Assembly: GCA_004524595.1 (NCBI GenBank)
Contig: SDOA01000003.1
Coordinates: 1 to 64,000, forward strand
Direction: 5' to 3'
DNA: 64,000 bases
From: Candidatus Thorarchaeota archaeon
GTDB lineage: Archaea > Asgardarchaeota > Thorarchaeia > Thorarchaeales > Thorarchaeaceae
A program made the position numbers and the translations under genes. Shown here one piece after another: positions 8,681 through 17,824 of the stretch (within the stretch, counting starts at the first letter, position 1; the number at the start of each line of letters is the position of its first letter). The notes beneath the pieces are model-generated. The model saw only the letters and a list, made by a program, of their open reading frames with translations. It was not told the origin of the DNA and did not search any database.

Positions 8681-9070
8681 ATGAAATTATTCTCAGATTC
8701 TGAAAAAAGAACTATTAGTAACTTTCTTGAAGGAAAGACTGGAATTTTTTTGATTGCTTTTCGTAATAAGCACGGACCGACAAAACTAAAGCAATTATGG
8801 GCTGAACTGCTTGATGATATCGCACATCCTGTCAAATGCCTTAGCTGGTGGTCGAGCGGAGGAAACGTTGGTCTTCTTGAATGCGAAACCGAGAATGGAT
8901 TGTCAATCTATGGTCAATGGGTCTTGGATGATGAACAAAAATTGTTGAACGTAATGGAGATAGATGAAGAGGATATTGTAAATATTCGTGATGGATTCGA
9001 TGCAGGTGTAGTCATATCATCTGAGATGAGAGCAATCAGAATCGGAGAATCTGGAGGAGAAAAAGAATAG
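8681..9070 (+). CDS. Small conserved-looking hypothetical protein
   Basis: This soluble 129-residue protein begins MKLFSDSEKRTISNFLEGKT. Its middle is rich in Trp and Gly (LSWWSSGGNVGLLECE), followed by an acidic C-terminal half. No family is recognised. I prefer the ATG at 8681 over the TTG at 8672 because AGGGG lies nine bases before the ATG but directly abuts the TTG. It sits between the divergent ATP-grasp gene and the convergent glmS. Confidence 0.65.
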   Translation: MKLFSDSEKRTISNFLEGKTGIFLIAFRNKHGPTKLKQLWAELLDDIAHPVKCLSWWSSGGNVGLLECETENGLSIYGQWVLDDEQKLLNVMEIDEEDIVNIRDGFDAGVVISSEMRAIRIGESGGEKE

Positions 9071-9074
9071 AATG

Positions 9075-10907
9075 CTAATCCACAGTAAGGGTCTTTGACA
9101 GATTTCTTGGGAGATCAGGATTAATTCCAAGATCAACAGATAGGAAATAACTTAGCAACTGTAGCGGAATCACATCGAGGATTGGATTTAGAAGTATGTT
9201 TGATTTTGGTACAATGAGGTAGTCATTCTTATGTGTAACATATGGCTGCAAAGTATCCTCAAGTTCGCCTACAATAATTGTTCGTCCAGACCTTGCCTTA
9301 ACCTCATTAATGTGATTAATGACCATCCAACTATCTTCTGTTGTTGTCACAAATATGACAGGATAATTCTTTGTTACGATGCTCAACGGACCATGCTTGA
9401 ATTCTGACGAATACATTCCTTCACAATGATTATAGCAGATTTCTTTGATCTTAAGAGCACCTTCACGTGCAACACCATCTGTAAATCCATAACCTAGACA
9501 ATAGAGGTCCTTCACATCTGTTAGAGTCAATGCCAAATTCTTTGCAAGAATACCGGTCCTATCAATTGTTGTTTGAGTTAATCGAGGCAAATCATTACGT
9601 AAAGCTTTAATGAAAGATTTAGCCTCTGAACTATCGATGTGTCCATTCCGTTCCCCAAGCTTTGCAGCAAGGTAAGCAAAAATAATTGATTGAGAATAGT
9701 ATGTTTTTGTTGCAGGGACAGAGATTTCATAACCACAGGTCATAGGAATATATGAATTAGCTTTGAACATCAATGTGCTACCCATTACATTTACGATACC
9801 AAGGGTTTTTCCAAAGTCATTTTCATAGATCATGTTCAGGACATTGAGAATATCTTTTGTCTCGCCACTCTGAGAAACCAAAATACTAAGACTATTAGAA
9901 TCCATAGTCATACCATACATTGGTTCAAATTGACCACCCAATGCATGAAGAATAGGTAACCCTGCAAGTCTATTAAAATAATATGTACCAAGAATGCTTG
10001 CATTATACGAGGAGCCACAAGCAATTAGGTAGTGCTTTGATGCATCTTCAATAAGATTGAGCCATCGCTCGTTTTTCTGACCTTCAAGAATCCCAACCAA
10101 GTCTTGAGCAACTTGTGGTTGTTCATTTATTTCTTTGAGCATAAAGTGTGGGAATCCACCTTTCTCAGCAGACCTAGCATCAACATTGGACACTACGGGT
10201 TTTCTATCAAGCTCTTCTCCATCGTCAATCCTAAACACTTTCACTTCATCATGAGTAAGACGAAGCATTTCTCCATCAGTCAGATAGATCACCTGATTAG
10301 TCAGAGGAAGCACGGAAGGAAGATCACTGGAAACAATTGTCGCATTCTCAGCAACTCCTGCAACAAGTGTAGAACCCATTTTCACAGCAAAAATCTCAGG
10401 TTGATCTGCTCGACCGACTGCAAATGCGTATGCTCCCTTCAAATCTTGCGTGGAAAGTCGTACAGCTTCAAACATGTCTCTAGTTTCTTCATAGTACTTA
10501 TCAACGGCATGAACACAGAGTTCACCATCATTTTGGGATCTAATAACATGACCTGTTTCAACCAACTCTCGTCGAAATTCAACATAATTGTGGATGTTCC
10601 CATTGTGTGCCCCATAGAATACCTCTTCACAGCCGAAATGAGGCTGCGCATTGATTTTAGTGGGTGCTCCATAGGTAGCCCATCGTAATTGAGCAATTCC
10701 CCGGTCTCCAACCATCTGTGAGAGGCCTAGAAGTCTATCTACTTCATCAATTGTGCCAACATCTTTTCGCAATTCAACTTTACCATTTCGCACTGCAGCA
10801 AGACCTACTGAGTCGTAACCACGATATGTTAATTTGCTGCTGCATTTTACAAGCAGTTCACCAATATTATCCAGATTATTTGTTACAATCCCAGTGATTC
10901 CACACAA
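9075..10907 (-). CDS. glmS: Glutamine--fructose-6-phosphate aminotransferase (isomerising)
   Basis: GlmS makes glucosamine-6-phosphate from fructose-6-phosphate and glutamine, the entry step to UDP-GlcNAc and archaeal glycans. The N-terminal glutaminase domain starts with the nucleophile Cys2 (MCGITGIV) and has YRGYDS, RWATYG and HNGNI. Two SIS domains follow, with ACGSSYNA and SQSGET in the first and EFKHGPL and the C-terminal NPDLPRNLSKTLTV. Its 610 residues are the normal full length. The start is TTG with GAGGT six bases upstream, which places Cys2 correctly. Confidence 0.97.
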   Translation of the reverse strand: MCGITGIVTNNLDNIGELLVKCSSKLTYRGYDSVGLAAVRNGKVELRKDVGTIDEVDRLLGLSQMVGDRGIAQLRWATYGAPTKINAQPHFGCEEVFYGAHNGNIHNYVEFRRELVETGHVIRSQNDGELCVHAVDKYYEETRDMFEAVRLSTQDLKGAYAFAVGRADQPEIFAVKMGSTLVAGVAENATIVSSDLPSVLPLTNQVIYLTDGEMLRLTHDEVKVFRIDDGEELDRKPVVSNVDARSAEKGGFPHFMLKEINEQPQVAQDLVGILEGQKNERWLNLIEDASKHYLIACGSSYNASILGTYYFNRLAGLPILHALGGQFEPMYGMTMDSNSLSILVSQSGETKDILNVLNMIYENDFGKTLGIVNVMGSTLMFKANSYIPMTCGYEISVPATKTYYSQSIIFAYLAAKLGERNGHIDSSEAKSFIKALRNDLPRLTQTTIDRTGILAKNLALTLTDVKDLYCLGYGFTDGVAREGALKIKEICYNHCEGMYSSEFKHGPLSIVTKNYPVIFVTTTEDSWMVINHINEVKARSGRTIIVGELEDTLQPYVTHKNDYLIVPKSNILLNPILDVIPLQLLSYFLSVDLGINPDLPRNLSKTLTVD

Positions 10908-10936
10908 GATACTACCTCAGTAGGAGTTAAGGGTAA

Positions 10937-10971
10937 AGATACCGTTTGACCTTTAGATACCGATAAAAGAC
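10937..10971 (-). promoter_or_regulatory. glmS promoter with a direct repeat
   Basis: A minus-strand TATA-like CTTTTATCG lies at 10961-10970. Just downstream of it the plus strand shows the octamer AGATACCG twice, at 10937-10944 and 10955-10962, 18 bases apart. This spacing is close to two helical turns and could be an operator that blocks initiation. The regulatory role is inferred. Confidence 0.35.
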
Positions 10972-11049
10972 TTGTGTCTGATGAACATTTGCACCTGCTG
11001 CATTCCCAATAGACATAGTCGAAGAGCTTTTAATGTCGATTATGATTGA

Positions 11050-11763
11050 ATGGCAGAGAGAGTGAAGAGGACCTGGATTATGGGAAAACAGAAGAGAATG
11101 GCATTACTTCTGCATCCGTTTCGAAGAGAGTTGTATCAAGTCCTATGTGAAAATCCAGGGACATACCTGCTTGAACTTGTAGAAATATTATCATCACCAC
11201 TAGGCACATTAACTTGGCATCTACGAATTCTAGAGAGGGACGGACTAGTTAAATCAATCAAATTTGCTGGGAAGAGATTATACTACCCTAAGATGTTGCG
11301 ATCTCAAGAGGCAGAGATGGCATATCTTACAATGAGGAGTGATACAGCTCAGAAAGTCTTCCAATATGTTGTAAATAACCCGGGATGTTACCAGGAACAG
11401 ATGGCAGAAAACCTTGGAGTTCATCATGATACTGTAAGATGGCATGTATCGCGGATGGAGGATGTTGGATTAATCAAAGTCGTCAGAGAAGGAAGAAAGA
11501 AGAGACACTTTCTTGCAGATCTTGGGGAAGCATTGATGAAAGGTAGTCTCAATACAATAACTGAAGCCTACATCATGTTCCTGATGGAGAAACTTGAGGA
11601 TGGCTGTCTAAACCCAGAAATCAAAGAAAGTACTCCTGAACATGTTACGATTCGAATTGATTGCCCAGAACGAGGAAAAGATTGCTTCATAACAATAAAT
11701 CTCACAGACTGGGAGTTTCAATTTATAGAAGATGAAAATGATAATGACTCAGATTTATCTTGA
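11050..11763 (+). CDS. Transcriptional regulator with two winged helix-turn-helix domains
   Basis: The 237-residue protein contains two ArsR-like winged HTH domains. The first (about residues 22-80) reads TYLLELVEILSSPLGTLTWHLRILERDGLVK. The second (about 100-160) reads CYQEQMAENLGVHHDTVRWHVSRMEDVGLIK. A C-terminal domain of about 70 residues contains an acidic tail. Tandem-wing proteins of this kind are common archaeal regulators. It is divergent from glmS, so it could regulate that gene through the repeat at 10937-10962, but this is only proximity. An internal ATG (MGKQKRMALLL) may be the real start. Confidence 0.85.
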   Translation: MAERVKRTWIMGKQKRMALLLHPFRRELYQVLCENPGTYLLELVEILSSPLGTLTWHLRILERDGLVKSIKFAGKRLYYPKMLRSQEAEMAYLTMRSDTAQKVFQYVVNNPGCYQEQMAENLGVHHDTVRWHVSRMEDVGLIKVVREGRKKRHFLADLGEALMKGSLNTITEAYIMFLMEKLEDGCLNPEIKESTPEHVTIRIDCPERGKDCFITINLTDWEFQFIEDENDNDSDLS

Positions 11764-11776
11764 TACAACTTATGGC

Positions 11777-12562
11777 TTATCCAGAGATATCGAGAACATG
11801 TTGGACTTTATCAGCAATTTCCTCAGGATTAGGACCGCGACAGACTACTGCGAGCAGTCTTGATTCATCTACCCTAATAATCACGAGTTTAAGGCTTTCA
11901 TTGTCCACGGAAACTGTATGGGTTACATCTGAATATGTCAGACCATTTGCAAATAGAGAACCAATTAGCCCAGCAACCTCAATCTCATCACCAAATCCAA
12001 CGGACCCCAATGGCAATCCTTCAATGGTCAGCAGAATGGCTTGAGTAACCTCGGGAATTTGCTCAACAATCATGCCAAGAATGGTCTGCTTACCAAAGTC
12101 TCTTGTTGAGCCCATGACTAATTCCATTCTTGTTGCCAATGATTGAAATGCAGGGATAAGTCGTACAAAGTTGATACCAGCATCATCAGCGCGCGACATT
12201 ACGATGACCAATTGATAGTGTGGTTGAACAATTGTCAGAATTCTCTCAATGCTAGTTGTATGGATGATATGTGTAGGTCTTGTTTGCTTCAAATGACTTA
12301 ATGCAGAAGAACCGCCCCAGAGAAGTGCTGCTGAAACAGTAGCCAGAACTTTGGAATCAGCATCACCTTCACGAGATACTGCAGCTACAACTACACCCTC
12401 TTTCGTACATAGAACTACCTGCTTAACAGACCGATGAACTTTCAGAGTCTCTTCTAAAAGACTTGCTACCTCACCAAGTGTATCACCAGGCATTATGTTC
12501 ACCACTCTTAAATCATTTGAATCGACAGACACGCGTACTTTATAACTGATACTCTTTGTCAT
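11777..12562 (-). CDS. Tandem roadblock/LC7 domain protein
   Basis: Roadblock/LC7 domains are small alpha/beta platforms that bind small GTPases (MglB, Ragulator, dynein light chain). This 261-residue protein appears to hold two. The first spans about residues 30-145 (VKQVVLCTKEGVVVAAVS, then LATVSAALLWGGSSAL). The second spans about 165-258 (VTQAILLTIEGLPLGSV, then GLIGSLFANGLTYS, then LKLVIIRVDESRLLAVV). A fused dimer-like architecture would mimic the homodimers formed by single-domain members. It is convergent with the HTH gene. Two Ras-like GTPases lie 30 kb away. Confidence 0.75.
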   Translation of the reverse strand: MTKSISYKVRVSVDSNDLRVVNIMPGDTLGEVASLLEETLKVHRSVKQVVLCTKEGVVVAAVSREGDADSKVLATVSAALLWGGSSALSHLKQTRPTHIIHTTSIERILTIVQPHYQLVIVMSRADDAGINFVRLIPAFQSLATRMELVMGSTRDFGKQTILGMIVEQIPEVTQAILLTIEGLPLGSVGFGDEIEVAGLIGSLFANGLTYSDVTHTVSVDNESLKLVIIRVDESRLLAVVCRGPNPEEIADKVQHVLDISG

Positions 12563-12620
12563 GAAATCGAAAAAAACACAGTTAACTTCTATTTAAAGAC
12601 GAAAAGTCTCGGAGCAACAA

Positions 12621-12629
12621 GTATATATT
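12621..12629 (+). promoter_or_regulatory. TATA box of the PnrA-like binding-protein gene
   Basis: GTATATATT is a strong archaeal TATA element 46 bases before the gene. Transcription would begin near 12650, leaving a short leader that contains the GGAGG ribosome-binding site at 12662-12666. Confidence 0.55.
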
Positions 12630-12672
12630 TACGCTCCTTAGGAACGAGGTTAGCGGCCATGGAGGCATGATT

Positions 12673-13824
12673 TTGAGCTCAAGGTCAAGCATAATCGGAT
12701 CAATCATCATTGTTGTAATAATCTTTTCAGGTGCTATTAGCTTTGTCTACATGAACAGCCAATACGTACCGCCAGATGTAGCTGTTGTTGTCAGAGCACC
12801 AGGTTTCGGAGATCTTAGCATGGCAGACCAAGTATTGACAGGGATCGAAGAGCTTGGTGGAGATATGGTTGTCAATTTCAAATATTTTACTGCGGATAAT
12901 GAAGCCCAAGCTCAGACTATCTTAGAACAACTATCTGCATCGCGAATTTACGAACTAATTGTTGTCATCGGAGGAGAATTGTCTAATGAGTTACAGACAG
13001 TTGCTGCCACATACTCTTACCAGAAATATGCATTCATAGGTGGTTCAGTTGTTGCGAATAATATATTCTCAGTAACATTTGCACAACATGAAGCTGCATT
13101 TCTTGCTGGAGTACTTGCAGGTGTTGTTAGTGCCTCAAATACAAATAGAAGTGGAACTGTTGGAATCATTGGTTCTGTTTCAACAGATCCAACAGTGATA
13201 AAACTAATCGCTGGATTCAAACAGGGCTTCGATTATGCCAATAATAGCCTAAACTACTCAATTACACTCCTTCCAGCAGTCTATGTTGGTTCTTACAATG
13301 ATTCTGATACTGCAGAAGAATTGGCGAAGGATATGTTCGATCCTGAAGGAGATAATGCGGACATTATTTTTGCACCTGTAAGAGCTAGCATACTAGGAAT
13401 AAGAAATGCAATGGTATATGCAAATGAAACTTGGTTCTGTAACATTACTAATCGAGAACCATTTATCATTGCAGCTGAAGGTAATCAAGATTACATTGGA
13501 CTCCCTGACATTGAAACGCGTGCAGGAACCTCTTGGGTATTGACCAGTGTTGTACCAAGATCCGATCTTGCAGTGTATCGTGTTATTAATGCTACTTTAT
13601 GGGGTGAGTTTGACAAACTCCAAGGAGAAACACTTCAATATCAAATGAAGAATACAACATCGTTTCCAATGAGTAGTATGGATGAGATTGGCGTAAACTT
13701 GACAGACTTTGAATTCAATAATAGAAATTGGATTCCCAATGAGATTCTACAAATCATCCAGAGCCTTAGATATGATATCTTCTACGGAATTATAGAAGTA
13801 TCAGATACGTATCCACCTCCGTAA
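12673..13824 (+). CDS. Membrane-anchored BMP/PnrA-like substrate-binding protein
   Basis: An N-terminal hydrophobic helix (IIGSIIIVVIIFSGAISFVYM) without a lipobox cysteine anchors an extracellular domain of about 350 residues. The pattern is that of basic-membrane-protein/PnrA nucleoside-binding proteins: DVAVVVRAPGFGDLS, YAFIGG, AAFLAGVLAGVVS, GTVGIIGS, IIAAEGNQDYIGL and VLTSVVPR. Several N-x-S/T sites suggest glycosylation outside the cell. I place the start at TTG 12673, seven bases after GGAGG; an ATG at 12667 lies only one base after that motif. No permease or ATPase gene is adjacent, so it may act as an orphan receptor or with a distant transporter. Confidence 0.85.
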   Translation: MSSRSSIIGSIIIVVIIFSGAISFVYMNSQYVPPDVAVVVRAPGFGDLSMADQVLTGIEELGGDMVVNFKYFTADNEAQAQTILEQLSASRIYELIVVIGGELSNELQTVAATYSYQKYAFIGGSVVANNIFSVTFAQHEAAFLAGVLAGVVSASNTNRSGTVGIIGSVSTDPTVIKLIAGFKQGFDYANNSLNYSITLLPAVYVGSYNDSDTAEELAKDMFDPEGDNADIIFAPVRASILGIRNAMVYANETWFCNITNREPFIIAAEGNQDYIGLPDIETRAGTSWVLTSVVPRSDLAVYRVINATLWGEFDKLQGETLQYQMKNTTSFPMSSMDEIGVNLTDFEFNNRNWIPNEILQIIQSLRYDIFYGIIEVSDTYPPP

Positions 13825-13837
13825 TCATGGTCAGTAG

Positions 13838-13856
13838 AGGGGGCAGATTGCCCCCT
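13838..13856 (+). terminator. GC-rich hairpin terminator
   Basis: AGGGGGC (13838-13844) and GCCCCCT (13850-13856) form a perfect seven-base-pair stem with the loop AGATT, 13 bases after the PnrA-like gene. A pyrimidine-rich run (TCTTAATCTTCTTC) follows. Confidence 0.6.
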
Positions 13857-13890
13857 ATGATCTTAATCTTCTTCACCAGTGGTGTAGTTC

Positions 13891-14517
13891 ATGACTGATA
13901 TAGAATACATCATCAAACTCATGTATCAGGGAGAAGATCTTAAGACATTGGAACGCTCAGGATGGATCATAGCAGGAATTTCTTCTACAAGAAACGAGTC
14001 AGTTGCTGAACATAGCTATGGTTGTATCTTGTCATCAATCCTCATTTCTCAGCATCTTCTTGAAGTAGGTCATAATATCGATTTTGAGAAAATTGTAATT
14101 ATGGCTGCACTCCATGATATTCAAGAATCGAAAACAGGAGATATTCCTAGAACACCAGAGAATGAACAGAATCCTGAATTCATTAGGAGAAAAGAAGAAT
14201 CTGAAAAAGAAGCTGCAAAGGAGATTCTTAATCATTTTGAGAATTCATTTAACCGTTTTATTCGAATATGGAATGAATATTCTGAAGGCATTTCTCTAGA
14301 ATCAAGAGTCGTCCGTGGAGCAGATATGTTGGATATGATTCTTCACGCAAGAAAGCTAGAACTATTTGGTAATGATCCAGAAAAATTAGATCAATTCTAT
14401 CAATCAGGAAAAACAATCATTGACTCTCTAAATATTATGGTAATAACTCAGATTTTCGATATTCTGTTTCAAGAACATCGTGAAGCTATGTTAACATGTA
14501 ATCGAGAAATTGAGTGA
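13891..14517 (+). CDS. HD-domain phosphohydrolase (HDDC2/YfbR-like)
   Basis: The 208-residue all-helical protein has the metal-binding set of the HD superfamily: RNESVAEHS (His41), ALHDIQE (His75, Asp76) and RGADMLD (Asp145). This arrangement matches HDDC2 and YfbR, which remove phosphate from deoxynucleoside 5'-monophosphates. Nucleotide dephosphorylation is therefore the best guess, though the exact substrate is not determinable. GGTG lies six bases before the ATG. It is convergent with the DUF99 gene, with stops directly adjacent. Confidence 0.85.
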   Translation: MTDIEYIIKLMYQGEDLKTLERSGWIIAGISSTRNESVAEHSYGCILSSILISQHLLEVGHNIDFEKIVIMAALHDIQESKTGDIPRTPENEQNPEFIRRKEESEKEAAKEILNHFENSFNRFIRIWNEYSEGISLESRVVRGADMLDMILHARKLELFGNDPEKLDQFYQSGKTIIDSLNIMVITQIFDILFQEHREAMLTCNREIE

Positions 14518-15156
14518 TTAGTTCCTTTCACTGTGTACAGTGAAATCACTGAATAATCTTGCAGCAATAATTCGAGCAACTCGAATAGGTTCAGGTACAC
14601 GACCATCAATTGTAAACTGATCAACCAATTTTTTCGCCCGATTGAGTGATACTCCTGCAATTGTCAAATATGCTGTATGACCTGTTGTTAATGTTATCTC
14701 TTTTCGTTCTCCCATTTGATCAATCTTTTCAAGTCTTTCTTGCCATGTATCAGGAAAGTACTCGTGAAGGTATTTTTCAATTCCAGCGGTAGGATTGAAT
14801 GTTACAGAAACAACCGGAACTTCAGTCTTATCATAGAGTTCAGTTATATCAACAACATTGAACCAAGATATGATAGTTCCTCCTAGCATCCATGCTCTAA
14901 TATCTTGACGTTCAAGTTTCGTATATAGATCTAATAACGATTGGGTAGCATCTGTACCTCCAACTAAGGGACGACAATAACCAAATCCATCAATTCTGAA
15001 GTCCCCACGCATTACAACACCAGCCACAACGCTTTTTGATGCATCTTTTATGAAACTCTCGGAGATACCAAGGACCCTCACACCAGACTTCCATTGTTGT
15101 TGATTTTCCGGAATGATTTGATCGGAAGTTTTTATTTTATGAATAATCCCCATCAT
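14518..15156 (-). CDS. DUF99 family protein
   Basis: The 212-residue protein matches the archaeal DUF99 family in length and in blocks such as RVLGISESF, VAGVVMRGDFRIDGF, LGGTIISWFNVVDI and VVSVTF. DUF99 is thought to share the RNase H-like fold of endonuclease V, but no activity is established to my knowledge. GAGGT precedes the ATG. The frame ends one base after the stop of the HD gene, so the two are tightly convergent. Confidence 0.85.
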   Translation of the reverse strand: MMGIIHKIKTSDQIIPENQQQWKSGVRVLGISESFIKDASKSVVAGVVMRGDFRIDGFGYCRPLVGGTDATQSLLDLYTKLERQDIRAWMLGGTIISWFNVVDITELYDKTEVPVVSVTFNPTAGIEKYLHEYFPDTWQERLEKIDQMGERKEITLTTGHTAYLTIAGVSLNRAKKLVDQFTIDGRVPEPIRVARIIAARLFSDFTVHSERN

Positions 15157-15231
15157 AAGCTACCTCTCGAATACTATGGAATTATAACCAAATCTTGTTT
15201 TCGGACAGTGAATTACCATAGTCATGCAAGA

Positions 15232-15240
15232 TTTATTAAT
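15232..15240 (+). promoter_or_regulatory. TATA box of the roadblock gene
   Basis: TTTATTAAT lies 43 bases before the GTG at 15283. A start of transcription near 15262 fits archaeal spacing. Confidence 0.45.
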
Positions 15241-15282
15241 GCGCATTTCTAACTCATCGCAGGTGTAAAGAGAGAGATTTGA

Positions 15283-15675
15283 GTGGACACTATGTTCGAT
15301 CCTGGTTTTGAAGAGCTACAGGGAAAGCTTAGATTCATTATGGAAGAGTCAACTTCACTTGCTACAGGGATTCGTGCTTGGATGCTTCTCTCTAAAGAGG
15401 GTCTACCAATTTCATCTGCTGTCCCCCAAGGTCTTGAAGAAGCCGAAATCGCAGCTATGGCGGCCTCTATTTTGGGTGTTGCAGATCTAGCTGCTGAGCG
15501 ATTAGATCAAGGAATTCTTGAGGAGATATTGATGACTAATGAGAAGGGATTTGTTATTATGAAAAGTGCAGGTGAGAAGGCTATTCTTGTCCTTGCAGCT
15601 AGTAAGGGGATGAAAACAGGTCTACTAGTATATGCTGCAAATCAGGCAGCTGAAAAGATTGCTCCGTTACTTTAA
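15283..15675 (+). CDS. Single-domain roadblock/LC7 protein
   Basis: This 130-residue protein is one roadblock/LC7 domain. An N-terminal helix (FEELQGKLRFIMEES) is followed by the strand pair AWMLLSKEGLPISSAV, the long helix EIAAMAASILGVADLAAERL, strands EEILMTNEKGFVIMKSA and AILVLAASKGM, and a final helix. The family usually forms homodimers that bind Ras-like GTPases and can act as activators or membrane recruiters. The GTG at 15283 is used. Its last four bases overlap the 3' end of the convergent protease gene. Confidence 0.92.
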   Translation: MDTMFDPGFEELQGKLRFIMEESTSLATGIRAWMLLSKEGLPISSAVPQGLEEAEIAAMAASILGVADLAAERLDQGILEEILMTNEKGFVIMKSAGEKAILVLAASKGMKTGLLVYAANQAAEKIAPLL

Positions 15676-17678
15676 GGATCCAGAATATGAAGTAGCCAAT
15701 AGAGAGCTTGAAGAACCAACTTCCAATTTTGTTTTGATTGATATAAATCATTTAGAGCCCAGTTGTCAACGAAGAAGTTACTTCCTGTTGCAAGAAGTCT
15801 ACCACCTTTACTATTATTAAGACCTACTAGGACTGTGCGATTTTCTTTGTGAATTGTCTCGTTTATATCCGTCCAAAAAACCTCAGCCCAAGCTAGTTCG
15901 AAGACATCATCAGTATAATTAAGAGAACAACCATTGTAATCAAAATAATCAATATAATTGGTGACTGGATGATTTATCATTTTGTGTATTTTTGTCGTCG
16001 ATGCAATTCCATTAACAATGAGAGTGATTGGGGGGACCATATCATAATTTAAAGAGATATTGAAAGTATTATAGAGTGCATTTGCATTTTGAATATCTAT
16101 ACTTAGATTTGAGAGAGCGATAAGAAATAGACTTCCACCATGTTCCCAATAATGTAGGTAGGCATCAATTTCATCTTGGCTGTAAGAAAAACTAGCTCTT
16201 TGTTTGATGGTGTTGTTCACCATATAGTAATCCCACGCACATGGATCTAAAACAAAAATTGCATCATATCGACTAAGGGTATCAAAAGTGATATCAGTTC
16301 TACTTCTAAGTTCATCCACAGAACTACCCAGATTATTGATCTTTCTAGCCAATGTACGAAACTGGCCATAGATAGAATCTATTGCCCAGGGAGTGTGACT
16401 AATATCAAATGCGATTTGCTTGTATGGTATCCTTGCGTCAAACTCAAACCTAATTCTCATACTCTGATAATCTTTAGCGATGAAAAGGACCACTGCGTTA
16501 ACATTTTCTCTGTTGACATTAGAGATGATGCATACTTCTAACATTAGCAGACCAGTCTGATTAACGGTAATTTGTTCAGGTCCATGAACATATTGAGCAT
16601 CAACACCACTATAAATCAAAATGAATGTAGTGTTAGTACTAGTAAAAATAGAAACAGGTATTGTTACAGAATGATTGACAAAGATATATTCAAATGAGAA
16701 GGGACTCTCGGTTGGTGTTATAGCTGCCACATACGGAAGACCATCCTCTTTGTGAGAATAAGTGAGATATGATAGTGCATTACCCAAATCAACAAGCCCT
16801 GCGCCAACAAGCCAACTTTCTACTGGTAGATTAATAGCACTAGCCATAATCACCGCCTTCAGTAAGCCTGGAGTCCAAGACCACCCCTTCTCAATACAAT
16901 GAGCAATTATCTGGACTGCAACAGCACTAACCACTGGAGCCGCAAAGCTAGTACCAAAGACAGTGACTCCATTATCACGATAATAGCCCCAAGCAGCAAT
17001 ATCTGGCTTCATAATGCGGTCACGTAATGGACCAATCCCAGAGAAATAATACGGATTGAGCTGTTCATCCACACCAGCTACTGCGATAACTTCAGGATAT
17101 GCTGCGGGTGAATCTATCGAGCTTCCAGCAATACCATTCTGACCACTATTACCTGCAGCTGCAATAATCGAAACTCCACGATTAAACGCCCATTCTATCG
17201 TTTCAGCAATCAAATCGCCGGATACCAAACCAAGACCTAGACTAAGGTTGATGACGCTACAATTCTGTTCGAGAACAGACCATCTAATAGCTGCAATGAG
17301 ACCATCTATTGTTGCTAAATCATTTTTTGCAACAACTTTAGCATTGACTATCCCTGCATGTGGCGCTCTGCTAGCGATTATCTTAGAAATATAAGTTCCA
17401 TGAGTTGTTCCAGAGGGGGCGCTATCGGTGATTGAGCTATCAGACTGTGGATATCCGTATGTAGTGTTCACAAAACTCATTTGAGCAATAACTCGTGATT
17501 CAAGTTCTGTATCGATATTAATACCTGAATCAATTACTGCAACTCGGACATCTAAATTTGGTTCAGGATAAACTATAGGAATTGCTTGAAGAACTCCTAT
17601 ACTGGCAATAATAATGATGGTTGTAACAAGTAAGGCACTACCTCTACGTCTTGTTGGGTCCTTACCATCATCGGCCAT
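15672..17678 (-). CDS. Membrane-anchored subtilisin-like serine protease (S8) with a large C-terminal region
   Basis: A signal/anchor helix (about residues 14-36) precedes an S8 catalytic domain. The triad is visible as Asp50 (AVIDSGIN), His93 (THGTYIS) and Ser244 (FGTSFAAP), with the oxyanion Asn177 (AAAGNSG). There is no obvious propeptide. Residues from about 330 form a beta-rich region with many N-x-S/T sites. The last 200 residues resemble a class-I glutaminase-like or DUF4350-type fold (SRYDAIFVLDPC, then YWEHGGSLFLIALS). The protein is probably extracellular and glycosylated. Confidence 0.9.
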   Translation of the reverse strand: MADDGKDPTRRRGSALLVTTIIIIASIGVLQAIPIVYPEPNLDVRVAVIDSGINIDTELESRVIAQMSFVNTTYGYPQSDSSITDSAPSGTTHGTYISKIIASRAPHAGIVNAKVVAKNDLATIDGLIAAIRWSVLEQNCSVINLSLGLGLVSGDLIAETIEWAFNRGVSIIAAAGNSGQNGIAGSSIDSPAAYPEVIAVAGVDEQLNPYYFSGIGPLRDRIMKPDIAAWGYYRDNGVTVFGTSFAAPVVSAVAVQIIAHCIEKGWSWTPGLLKAVIMASAINLPVESWLVGAGLVDLGNALSYLTYSHKEDGLPYVAAITPTESPFSFEYIFVNHSVTIPVSIFTSTNTTFILIYSGVDAQYVHGPEQITVNQTGLLMLEVCIISNVNRENVNAVVLFIAKDYQSMRIRFEFDARIPYKQIAFDISHTPWAIDSIYGQFRTLARKINNLGSSVDELRSRTDITFDTLSRYDAIFVLDPCAWDYYMVNNTIKQRASFSYSQDEIDAYLHYWEHGGSLFLIALSNLSIDIQNANALYNTFNISLNYDMVPPITLIVNGIASTTKIHKMINHPVTNYIDYFDYNGCSLNYTDDVFELAWAEVFWTDINETIHKENRTVLVGLNNSKGGRLLATGSNFFVDNWALNDLYQSKQNWKLVLQALYWLLHILDP

Positions 17679-17824
17679 ATAGTATATCTTCCTAGATGCG
17701 TATTATTTTATTATGATTTATTTTACATCATACACATAAAGACTACGCGTAACAAGCAAGTCCGTAGCTGAAAAAGCAAATCCTTAACTTAATCCAACAA
17801 ATCACTACTCAGAGGTTGAAAGTA

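Noticed and set aside
10104..10688. 194-codon plus-strand frame
   Set aside because: It lies antisense within glmS and is explained by codon structure of that gene.
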